NCBI GenBank assembly: GCA_903891315.1 | Contig: CAITEF010000662.1 | Location: 1 to 33,052 of the forward strand | From: an uncultured Rhodospirillales bacterium | GTDB lineage: Bacteria > Pseudomonadota > Alphaproteobacteria > Acetobacterales > Acetobacteraceae | Direction: 5' to 3' | DNA: 33,052 bases | Shown: piece after piece, positions 8,549-15,536 of the stretch | How the letters are laid out: every line of letters starts with the position of its first letter | How positions within the stretch are numbered: position 1 is the first letter of the stretch | Program-made: the position numbers and the translations under genes | Notes under the pieces: model-generated | Seen by the model: the letters and a program-made list of their open reading frames with translations, nothing else | Database searches by the model: none | What the model was told of the DNA's origin: nothing

Positions 8549-9178
8549 TTACCCAATCTGGCGCAGCAACGGCGATGCGCTGCGGCGTTGCAGAAGGGCG
8601 TCGAGACCCAGCGCACGACCGGTGCGGTCGGTGACCATCAGCACCTGCAACAGGATGATGAAAACATAGGTCCACGGCCACTCGTCCTGAAAATGATACA
8701 GCCCGATCCAGAGATTGAGCGCGATGCCGATGCCAAGCAAAGCCACCACGCGTACGCCGAAGCCGAGCAGCAAAGAAGAGGCGAGCGCGAACTCGGCAAG
8801 GAAGACCAGCGGATCGACAATGTTGATATTCGGTACGAACAACGCCTTCAACACATCGCCGTATACCTTGAACGCCGCGTTGTCGGCGGTCAGCCCCAGC
8901 CAGTATTTGAACCCGTCAGTGGCCGGAAAGGGCAGCTTCCAGAGACAACCTTCCAGCCACATCCCGCCGAGAACGCCACGAACCAGCCACAGCGAGATAT
9001 TGCGGGCGGTGCGCTGTGTCGGGTCCTCGTTCCAGTTTTTCCAGGCGATCACGAAGCTGCTGATCACCAGAGCCAGCGACAGCACCACAAAAATCCAGCG
9101 AAACGGGCCCAGGCCCGCATGGTCGCCGGTCTGGCCGAACAGAAAATCCAAAGCATCGGCGAATGGGTTGGTACGCAT
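8549..9178 (-). CDS. DoxX/DoxD-like membrane protein
   Basis: This is a 209-residue multi-pass inner-membrane protein. Hydrophobic helices lie near residues 28-45, 61-82, 120-161 (two helices) and 168-183. The [14 protein letters not shown] segment and the [26 protein letters not shown] block resemble the DoxX/TQO-small-subunit (DoxD) superfamily. DoxD belongs to archaeal thiosulfate:quinone oxidoreductase; most bacterial DoxX proteins have no proven function. The N-terminal 60 residues, with a soluble [10 protein letters not shown] loop, are an extra feature. AAAGG lies ten bases before the ATG at 9178. It sits between a nucleoside phosphorylase gene and rnhB in one orientation. A redox role linked to the sulfur gene metY upstream is only a guess. 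Confidence 0.75.
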   Translation of the reverse strand: MRTNPFADALDFLFGQTGDHAGLGPFRWIFVVLSLALVISSFVIAWKNWNEDPTQRTARNISLWLVRGVLGGMWLEGCLWKLPFPATDGFKYWLGLTADNAAFKVYGDVLKALFVPNINIVDPLVFLAEFALASSLLLGFGVRVVALLGIGIALNLWIGLYHFQDEWPWTYVFIILLQVLMVTDRTGRALGLDALLQRRSASPLLRQIG

Positions 9179-9245
9179 CAGGGTAAGCCTTTCAAGTTAC
9201 GTGCGACCTGATGACTGGCTCTGGCCCGAAGCGTTACGCACCGGG

Positions 9246-10058
9246 TCAATCGATTGCCGCACCGCACGCATTCGCCGTCGCCACCAACAGCGCAATGGCG
9301 TCATGTGCGCCATCCGCCGCCCCCTTTTCGAAATCACCTTCGTTCTGCGCCATCTGGTTGGTGACATGGGCAAAGCACAGCACCGGGCGCATCCGAGCGG
9401 TGGCGAAGGCATAAAGCGCTGCTGCCTCCATCTCCACAGCGAGCACGCCTGCGGCCTCAGCCGCCGCAATTGCAGCCGCCGTTTCGCGATAGGGCGCGTC
9501 GGTCGTCCAGGTCGCGCCCTGGATCACCCGCAACGCACCTCCCGCCAATCCCGCCATCGCCAAGCGAACCAGTTCTGTATTGCCCTCGGCGAAGTCGGCG
9601 GGCGGCAGGTAATGATGGCTGGTGCCCTCGTCGCGCAACGCCCGGTCAATCGCAATGAAATACGGTGTCGGGCCCCCATCCGCGATCTGGCCGGAGGAGG
9701 TGATGCTGATCAGCAATTCGCAGCCCGAGGCGAATAATTGCTCAGCGACCAGCACCGCGAACGACGCCCCCACCGCGCACCCCACCACGCCGAAGCGGAA
9801 GTCACCCGCCTCGAAGCCGACCATCTCGGTATGATAACACGCCCACCCGCCGAATTTCCGGCCCTCTCCCGACCGCAGCAGATAGCGCACCAGATCGCCA
9901 TCCGGATCGAGCACGCAGATCGCGGGCACGCCTTCGTTTGGCAGGTTGCGCTGCCTGCGCGCCTCGCGCAGCAGATTCTCCGGCCGGAACACCGAGGGGG
10001 CAGCGAAATCCTTGTGCCGCATCAATGGCGAGGATTCGCCGCCCACCACGATTTTCAA
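9246..10058 (-). CDS. Nucleoside phosphorylase family protein (PNP/UDP type)
   Basis: This is a phosphorylase or nucleosidase that splits the glycosidic bond of nucleosides. It is about 270 residues from the TTG at 10058. Seen: GVVGCAVGASFAVLVAEQL (phosphate/ribose region), ITSSGQI, QGATWTTDAPYRET and VEMEAAALYAFA, the classic purine/uridine phosphorylase motif with the ribose-contacting Glu. The TTG overlaps the metY stop in the sequence TTGA, indicating translational coupling; GTG codons at 10049 and 10046 are alternative starts. Uridine phosphorylase is the closest overall look. A role with methylthioadenosine or adenosylhomocysteine would fit the metY neighbour, but the specificity residues cannot be judged here. 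Confidence 0.82.
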   Translation of the reverse strand: MKIVVGGESSPLMRHKDFAAPSVFRPENLLREARRQRNLPNEGVPAICVLDPDGDLVRYLLRSGEGRKFGGWACYHTEMVGFEAGDFRFGVVGCAVGASFAVLVAEQLFASGCELLISITSSGQIADGGPTPYFIAIDRALRDEGTSHHYLPPADFAEGNTELVRLAMAGLAGGALRVIQGATWTTDAPYRETAAAIAAAEAAGVLAVEMEAAALYAFATARMRPVLCFAHVTNQMAQNEGDFEKGAADGAHDAIALLVATANACGAAID

Positions 10059-11347
10059 GCCTGGCTCGCCGCCAGCGCTTGATCGAGATCGGCGATGATA
10101 TCGTCGATATGCTCGATGCCGATGCAAAGCCGCACATAGCCCGCGGTCACGCCCGAGGCCGCTTGCTCTGCCTCGGTAAGCTGGGAATGCGTCGTCGTTG
10201 CCGGGTGGATGGCGAGGCTGCGCGTGTCGCCGATATTGGCGACGTGGTAGAACATCTTCAGCGCGGAGATGAATTTCCGCCCGGCCTCCAGCCCGCCCTT
10301 CAGCTCCATGCCGATCATGCCGCCCATGCCCTTCGGCAGATATTTCGCCACGCGCTCGGCGTTCAGCCCGGTGGCGGTCGAGGGGTGGTTGACGCTGACC
10401 ACGGCCGGATTGCCCGCGAGATAGTTCGCCACCGCCAGCGTGTTTTCCGAATGCGCGCGCATCCGCAACGCCAGAGTCTCGATTCCCTGCAAAATCTGGA
10501 ACGAATTGAACGGGCTGATCGCGGCCCCCAGATCGCGCAGCAGCGTGACGCGCATCTTCAAGATATAGGCAATCGGCCCGAGCGGCTTCACCGCCTGGCT
10601 CCAGACTGCGCCGTGATAGGAGGGGTCGGGCGAGTTCAGCAGCGGCTGCCGCTCGGGGAACGCCTCCCAGTCGAAATTGCCACCATCGACAACCACGCCG
10701 CCGATCGAGGTGCCATGGCCGCCGAGATATTTCGTCGCCGAATGCATCACGATCGCCGCGCCGTGGTCGAGCGGGCGGACCAGCAACGGGGCTGCGGTGT
10801 TGTCCATGATCAGCGGAATCCCGAGCGGACGCCCGATGGCGGCCACCTCGGCAATCGGGAAGACGCGCAGCTTCGGGTTCGGCAGCGTCTCGGCGTAATA
10901 GGCGCGGGTGCGATCATCGGTGGCACGCGCAAAGGCCTGCGGATCGGTCGGGTCGACGAAGCGCACCTCGATGCCGAGATCCTTGAGCGTGTTGGCGAAC
11001 AGGTTCCATGTGCCGCCGTAAAGATCGGTCGAGGAGACGATGTTGTCCCCGGCGCGTGCCAGATTCTTGATGCAATAGGCGGAAGCTGCCTGCCCGGAGG
11101 CAACGGCGAGACCGGCCACACCGCCTTCGAGGGCCGCCACGCGCTTTTCCAGCACGTCGGTCGTGGGGTTCATGATGCGGGTGTAGATATTGCCCAGCGC
11201 CCGCAGCCCGAACAGATCGGCGGCGTGCTCGGGGCTTTCGAACTGATAGGCCGTCGTCTGATAAATCGGCACCGCCACCGCCCCGGTCGCCGGGTCAGCG
11301 CGCCAACCGGCATGCAGGGCAAGGGTTTCGGGGTGTGGTGTGGACAT
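10055..11347 (-). CDS. metY: O-acetylhomoserine sulfhydrylase
   Basis: This PLP enzyme joins O-acetylhomoserine with sulfide (or methanethiol) to make homocysteine (or methionine) in the cytoplasm. It is 430 residues, the typical length. Seen: TLALHAGWRADPATGAVAVP, YTRIMNPTTDVLEKRVAALEGG, ASGQAA (residues 83-88), the MDNTAAPLL strand, and the PLP lysine in HSATKYLGGHG (Lys206). The long insertions typical of MetY rather than MetB/MetC are present (SPDPSYHGAVWSQAVKPLGPIAYILKMR). The ATG at 11347 has AAGGAA about seven bases upstream. The frame stays open 44 codons further, but those residues are not family-like. First gene of the run metY, phosphorylase, DoxX-like, rnhB, ccrM; its stop overlaps the next start. 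Confidence 0.95.
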   Translation of the reverse strand: MSTPHPETLALHAGWRADPATGAVAVPIYQTTAYQFESPEHAADLFGLRALGNIYTRIMNPTTDVLEKRVAALEGGVAGLAVASGQAASAYCIKNLARAGDNIVSSTDLYGGTWNLFANTLKDLGIEVRFVDPTDPQAFARATDDRTRAYYAETLPNPKLRVFPIAEVAAIGRPLGIPLIMDNTAAPLLVRPLDHGAAIVMHSATKYLGGHGTSIGGVVVDGGNFDWEAFPERQPLLNSPDPSYHGAVWSQAVKPLGPIAYILKMRVTLLRDLGAAISPFNSFQILQGIETLALRMRAHSENTLAVANYLAGNPAVVSVNHPSTATGLNAERVAKYLPKGMGGMIGMELKGGLEAGRKFISALKMFYHVANIGDTRSLAIHPATTTHSQLTEAEQAASGVTAGYVRLCIGIEHIDDIIADLDQALAASQA

Positions 11348-11560
11348 GGTGTTTCCTTCGCGATGGTGTTGCATTTGGGCGCAGAACACACTGCCGCGCG
11401 TCCGGTTGCAAGCTGTCATCCGAGTCACAAATTTACTTCGACAGCGTGACGACGAACGAAAATTTTTCAATTTGACCATTCGATGCGTAGAATATTGCTG
11501 AAAATTTTGTCTCCTGCTAACGCTGCAATCGGTTGCTCAATGCGGGTTGGGGGAATGACG
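11348..11560. promoter_or_regulatory. Divergent control region of metY and the oxalate module
   Basis: This 213-bp gap holds both promoters and is more AT-rich at 11430-11500 than its surroundings. On the plus strand TTGACC (11472-11477) and TATTGC (11493-11498) might form a weak promoter with short 15-bp spacing for the MFS gene. On the minus strand the metY leader continues an open frame from 11419 carrying CNRTRGSVFC. No GCTAAA-type SAM-II element or other riboswitch I know could be matched. Confidence 0.35.
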
Positions 11561-12898
11561 ATGGGTACGATCTTACGCGCGCGGTGGACGCAGTTGGTGC
11601 TCGGCATCGTCTGCATGGTGATGATCGCCAATCTGCAATATGGCTGGACGTTGTTCGTTCTCCCCATCGATCAGGCCAATCACTGGGGCCGCGCGGCGAT
11701 CCAGGTGGCGTTCACTGTTTTTGTCATCTGCGAGACCTGGCTGCTGCCGATTGAGGGCTACGTCATCGACCGGATCGGCCCGCGTGCCACGGTGGCGACC
11801 GGTGGCGTGCTGATCGGTGCGGCCTGGGTGCTGAACGGCTTCGCGACCAGCCTGACCATCCTCTACGTTGCCGCTGCCCTCGGTGGTGTCGGCGCGGGTT
11901 TCATTTACGGGGCGACGGTCGGCAACGCGCTCAAATGGTTCCCCGACCGGCGCGGTCTGGCCGCGGGGCTGACGGCGGCGGGCTTTGGTGCGGGCTCGGC
12001 GGTGACCGTGGTGCCGATTTCAAACATGATTGCCAGTGCCGGGTATCAGACCACCTTCATCACCTTCGGCCTGATCCAAGGCGTGATCGTGCTCTTTGTT
12101 GGCCTTTTGCTGCAGGCACCGCCGGGCGCCAAGAAGGCCCACGAAGTGGCGATTTCTGGCGGCGGCATGATGGCCACCCTGCCGTCTCCTCTGCATGATC
12201 TTACGCATGATTACACCGTGGGCCAGGTCGCCAAGCAGCCGGTGTTCTGGGTGATGTATCTGATGTTCGTCCTCGTCGGCGCGGGCGGGTTGATCGCCAC
12301 CGCGCAGCTTTCGGTGATTGCCACCGATTTCGGGGTGGCGAAGACGCCGGTGACATTGTTCTTCCTCACCATGCCGGCCCTCACGTTCGCGCTGTCGATC
12401 GACCGCGTGCTCAACGGCCTCACCCGCCCGTTCTTCGGCTGGGTGTCGGACCAGATCGGCCGGGAGAACACGATGTTCATGGCCTTCCTGCTTGAAGGCC
12501 TCGGCATTTTCGCGTTGGTGCAGGTGGCCAATGACCCTGTGCTGTTTGTGATCCTGTCCGGCTTGGTGTTCTTCGCCTGGGGTGAGATCTACTCGCTGTT
12601 CCCGGCCACCTGTGGCGACACGTTCGGCCGCAAATACGCCACCACCAATTACGGCCTGCTCTACACCGCCAAGGGCACCGCCGCCCTGCTCGTCCCGTTC
12701 GGCAGCGTGCTGCGCGAGGTCACCGGCGATTGGCTGATGGTGCTCTATGTCTCGGCGAGCGTGAACATTCTCGCGGCCCTGCTTGCGATGTTCGTCCTTA
12801 AGCCGATGCGCCGCGCCTTCATCCGCCGCTCGATGGAAGAGAAGGCGCAGGAGCGGATCCGGGATGCCGAGGCACGGATGGCGGCGGCGCGGGCGTGA
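11561..12898 (+). CDS. Oxalate:formate antiporter-type MFS transporter
   Basis: This 12-helix major facilitator protein resembles OxlT. It is 445 residues from the ATG at 11561. The opening IANLQYGWTLFVLPIDQANHWGRAAIQ and the following FVICETWLLPIEGYVIDRIGPR closely resemble the oxalate/formate antiporter subfamily. FIYGATVGNALKWFPDRRGLAAG and GLTRPFFGWVSDQIGREN are the MFS signature loops. The start was chosen because GGGGGA ends six bases before the ATG at 11561; earlier in-frame ATGs (11483, 11540, 11555) lack a site. It heads a same-strand set with an AAE3-type ligase and a PanE-like reductase, which supports oxalate as substrate. With no decarboxylation genes nearby, net oxalate uptake is as likely as formate exchange. 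The C-terminus carries a charged tail (EEKAQERIRDAEARM). Confidence 0.87.
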   Translation: MGTILRARWTQLVLGIVCMVMIANLQYGWTLFVLPIDQANHWGRAAIQVAFTVFVICETWLLPIEGYVIDRIGPRATVATGGVLIGAAWVLNGFATSLTILYVAAALGGVGAGFIYGATVGNALKWFPDRRGLAAGLTAAGFGAGSAVTVVPISNMIASAGYQTTFITFGLIQGVIVLFVGLLLQAPPGAKKAHEVAISGGGMMATLPSPLHDLTHDYTVGQVAKQPVFWVMYLMFVLVGAGGLIATAQLSVIATDFGVAKTPVTLFFLTMPALTFALSIDRVLNGLTRPFFGWVSDQIGRENTMFMAFLLEGLGIFALVQVANDPVLFVILSGLVFFAWGEIYSLFPATCGDTFGRKYATTNYGLLYTAKGTAALLVPFGSVLREVTGDWLMVLYVSASVNILAALLAMFVLKPMRRAFIRRSMEEKAQERIRDAEARMAAARA

Positions 12899-12901
12899 AC
12901 C

Positions 12902-12937
12902 CGTAGGGCTGACTGCGCCGCGCTTGTCCGCCCTACG
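12902..12937. repeat. CGTAGGGC/GCCCTACG inverted repeat
   Basis: Perfect 8-bp arms at 12902-12909 and 12930-12937 flank a 20-bp GC-rich middle, directly after the MFS stop and before the ligase gene. It shares the CGTAGGG...CCCTAC ends with the hairpin at 15487-15521. It could reduce read-through between the two genes or be a REP-like repeat. Confidence 0.45.
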
Positions 12938-12978
12938 CCTGCTCGTATAGTCAGACAAAATTATCCCAAGAGGTTCAC

Positions 12979-14502
12979 ATGACCGTCTATCTCGCCGACA
13001 CCATGGCCAATCTGCTCGCCAAGGGTGCCGACACTGCCCCCGCCATCGGCGCCCCCGGTGGCAAGTGGCTCACCCATGGCGGCCTGCGTGCCCTCGCCAC
13101 CCGCACCGTGGCCTCGCTCAACGCGATGGGGATCGGGCGGCAGGATCGGGTGGGCATCGTGATGCCGAACGGGCCGGAAATGGCCGCCGTCTTTATCGCC
13201 GTCGCTTGCGGCGCCACCACCGCCCCGCTCAATCCAGCCTACAAAGAAGACGAGTTCGATTTCTACCTCTCGGACCTCAACGCGAAGGCCCTCATCGTCC
13301 TCAAGGGCTGGGACACCCCCGCCCGCATTGTCGCCGAGCGGCGCGGCATCGCCATCGTTGAACTCGTCCCCGGCGAACTGGCCGGTGACTTTACCCTCGA
13401 ATCCCCGCTCAGCGGTACGCCAGCCCTCCCCGGCCTTGCCGAGCCCGAGGATGTGGCGCTGGTGCTGCACACCTCCGGCACCACCTCGCGCCCGAAGATC
13501 GTGCCGCTGCGCCAGATCAACATCACGGCGTCGGCCTATCACATCGGCGAGGCGCTCGCCCTGACGCCGGACGACGTTTGCCTCAACATCATGCCGCTGT
13601 TCCACATCCACGGCCTGATCGCCGCCGTTCTCTCCTCGCTCGCCGCCGGTGCCGCCGTCTCCTGCACGCCGGGCTTCAACGCCTTCAAGTTCTTCGCCCA
13701 ATATGACGAAGTCCGCCCGACCTGGTTCACCGCCGTCCCCACCATGCACCAGGCTTTGCTCGGCCTGACCGCCCGCAACGCCGACACCATCGCGCGTGGC
13801 CGACTGCGCCTGATCCGCTCCTCGTCCGCCTCGTTGCCGCCGCAGGTGATGATGGATGTGGAAGCCGCCTTCCACGTGCCCGTCATCGAGAGCTACGGCA
13901 TGACCGAGGCCGCCCACCAGATGGCCGCCAACCCGCTGCCGCCGCGTGAGCATTTCCCGGGCTCGGTCGGCGTCGCCGCAGGCCCAGAGATCGCCATCAT
14001 GTCCGAGGAGGGGGCGCTGCTGCCCACCGGCGAACTCGGCGAGATCGTCATTCGGGGCCGCAACGTCACCGCGGGCTATGAGAACAATCCGGACGCCAAC
14101 GCCAAGGCCTTCACCGATGGCTGGTTCCGCACCGGCGACGAGGGCTATCTTGATGCCGACGGCTATCTCCGCCTCACCGGCCGCTTGAAGGAGATCATCA
14201 ATCGCGGTGGTGAGAAGGTGAGCCCGCTCGAAGTGGACAATGTCCTCTCCGAGCACCCCGACGTGGCACAGGTGCTCACCTTCGCCATGCCACACCCCAA
14301 GCTCGGCGAGGAAGTCGCCGCCGCCATCGTGCTGCGTGAGGGCACCGATCCGACCGAGCATGACATTCGCGAATTCGCGGGCAAGAAACTCGCCGCCTTC
14401 AAAGTGCCGCGCAAAATCGTCTTCCTTGCCGAAATTCCGAAGGGCGCGACAGGCAAGCTGATGCGCATCGGGCTTGCGGCCAAACTCGGCGTCTCGGGCT
14501 GA
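12979..14502 (+). CDS. Probable oxalyl-CoA synthetase (AAE3-type acyl-CoA ligase)
   Basis: This adenylate-forming ligase is proposed to convert oxalate, CoA and ATP to oxalyl-CoA. It is 507 residues. Seen: the P-loop HTSGTTSRPK (164-173), PLFHIHGLIAA, TWFTAVPTMHQALL, RLIRSSSASLPP, SYGMTEAAHQMAANPLP (305-321), WFRTGDEGYLDADGYL, the hinge GRLKEIINRGGEKVSP and the catalytic lysine in TGKLMR (Lys493). The HIHG, SSSASL and AAHQMAANPLP blocks are characteristic of the AAE3/Pcs60 oxalyl-CoA synthetase group rather than fatty-acid ligases (family knowledge). AGAGG lies five bases before the ATG. Flanked by an OxlT-like carrier upstream and a PanE-like reductase 10 bp downstream. Substrate is inferred from group resemblance and context; a malonate or other short diacid ligase is the main alternative. 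Confidence 0.85.
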   Translation: MTVYLADTMANLLAKGADTAPAIGAPGGKWLTHGGLRALATRTVASLNAMGIGRQDRVGIVMPNGPEMAAVFIAVACGATTAPLNPAYKEDEFDFYLSDLNAKALIVLKGWDTPARIVAERRGIAIVELVPGELAGDFTLESPLSGTPALPGLAEPEDVALVLHTSGTTSRPKIVPLRQINITASAYHIGEALALTPDDVCLNIMPLFHIHGLIAAVLSSLAAGAAVSCTPGFNAFKFFAQYDEVRPTWFTAVPTMHQALLGLTARNADTIARGRLRLIRSSSASLPPQVMMDVEAAFHVPVIESYGMTEAAHQMAANPLPPREHFPGSVGVAAGPEIAIMSEEGALLPTGELGEIVIRGRNVTAGYENNPDANAKAFTDGWFRTGDEGYLDADGYLRLTGRLKEIINRGGEKVSPLEVDNVLSEHPDVAQVLTFAMPHPKLGEEVAAAIVLREGTDPTEHDIREFAGKKLAAFKVPRKIVFLAEIPKGATGKLMRIGLAAKLGVSG

Positions 14503-14512
14503 GGGCGCGGCC

Positions 14513-15490
14513 ATGAAAGTCGCCATCTTCGGTGCCGGTGCCATTGGCGGCATGATGGGCGTCAAGCTCGCCCAGGCCGGGGCCGACGTCACATTCATCG
14601 CCCGTGGCCCGCATCTCGCGGCCATGCAGGCCAATGGCGTGACGATGCATTCGGGCGGTGAGACCATCGTTGTCCACCCGCGCTGCGTGGCCGCCGCCGC
14701 CGAGGCGGGCCAGCAGGACTATGTCATCGTCACCCTCAAGGCCCATTCGCTTCCGGGGGCTGCCGCCGACATCGCCAGCATGATGGGCCCGAACTCGGCG
14801 CTCATCACAGGCGTCAACGGCGTGCCCTATTGGTATTTCCACGGTCTCGCTGGGCCCTATGAAGGCCGCATCGTGGAGAGCGTGGACCCAGGCGGCATCG
14901 TCTCGGCCAAGCTCCCGCCGTGCCAGGCCATTGGCTGCGTGGTCTATCCTGCCGCCGAAGTGATCGCGCCGGGCGTGATCGAACACACCTATGGCGACCG
15001 CTTCTCCCTCGGCGAGCCCGACGGAACCCGCTCCGAGCGGGTGGAGGCGATCTCAAAATTGCTGATTTCGTCGGGCCTCAAGGCCCCGGTCCGCCCGAAG
15101 ATCCGTGACGAAATCTGGGTGAAACTCTGGGGCAATCTCTGCTTCAACCCGGTCTCGGCGCTGACCGGCACCACGCTTGACGTGATCACCGCCCGCCCCG
15201 ATTTGCGCGCTCTCTGCCGAAGCATGATGCTGGAGGCCCAGAGTGTGGCCGAAGCGCTGGGCGTGAAATTCGCCATCTCTGTCGAAAAGCGCATCGATGG
15301 CGCGGCCGAGGTCGGCGTGCACAAAACCAGCATGCTGCAAGACCTCGAACGCGGTCGCCCGATGGAGATCGACGCCCTGCTCGGGGCCGTGGTGGAACTC
15401 GGCACCCTGGTCGGTCAGTCGATGCCGATTTGCGAAAGCGTCCTTGCCTTGGTCCGCCAACGCGCCAGAGAGGCGGGGTGTTACGCGTAG
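14513..15490 (+). CDS. PanE/ApbA-family reductase, probable oxalyl-CoA reductase
   Basis: This is a 325-residue NAD(P)H-dependent reductase. The Rossmann motif GAGAIGG is at residues 7-13. The C-terminal 6-phosphogluconate-like domain has KLWGNLCFNPVSALTG (203-218, the family's catalytic Lys and Asn) and HKTSMLQDLERGRPMEIDALLG. The family includes ketopantoate reductase, but in Methylobacterium extorquens the paralogue PanE2 reduces oxalyl-CoA to glyoxylate. Here the gene lies 10 bp after a probable oxalyl-CoA synthetase gene, which favours that role. AGGG sits just before the ATG at 14513. True ketopantoate reductase for pantothenate synthesis is the alternative; no panB or panC is nearby. 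The stop codon is part of a strong hairpin. Confidence 0.82.
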   Translation: MKVAIFGAGAIGGMMGVKLAQAGADVTFIARGPHLAAMQANGVTMHSGGETIVVHPRCVAAAAEAGQQDYVIVTLKAHSLPGAAADIASMMGPNSALITGVNGVPYWYFHGLAGPYEGRIVESVDPGGIVSAKLPPCQAIGCVVYPAAEVIAPGVIEHTYGDRFSLGEPDGTRSERVEAISKLLISSGLKAPVRPKIRDEIWVKLWGNLCFNPVSALTGTTLDVITARPDLRALCRSMMLEAQSVAEALGVKFAISVEKRIDGAAEVGVHKTSMLQDLERGRPMEIDALLGAVVELGTLVGQSMPICESVLALVRQRAREAGCYA

Positions 15491-15521
15491 GGTGCCCATT
15501 CCTGCGGAATGGGCACCCTAC
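15487..15521. terminator. 16-bp perfect hairpin between convergent genes
   Basis: GTAGGGTGCCCATTCC (15487-15502) pairs perfectly with 15506-15521 across a TGC loop. It includes the reductase stop codon and ends 16 bp before the 3' end of the opposing fusion gene. It has no T tract on either strand, so it may work as a bidirectional mRNA-end hairpin or be a REP-like element; its ends match the repeat at 12902-12937. Confidence 0.65.
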
Positions 15522-15536
15522 CAACCTGAATTCGCC

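Noticed and set aside
8529-8681. 51-residue N-terminal extension of RNase HII
   Set aside because: It lies within the DoxX-like coding sequence in another frame and most of it is not family-like.
9938-11449. 503-codon open frame antisense to metY
   Set aside because: MetY on the other strand has the PLP lysine and all family blocks; the antisense frame is Arg/His-rich only.
11348-11460. SAM-II riboswitch upstream of metY
   Set aside because: GTGA and GCTTGCA-like words occur, but the conserved GCTAAA segment and the pseudoknot partners could not be found.
12961-14667. 568-codon open frame antisense to the ligase gene
   Set aside because: It mirrors the GC-rich codon pattern of the ligase, which has a complete set of catalytic motifs; the antisense product is Gly/Asp/Glu-rich with no domain.
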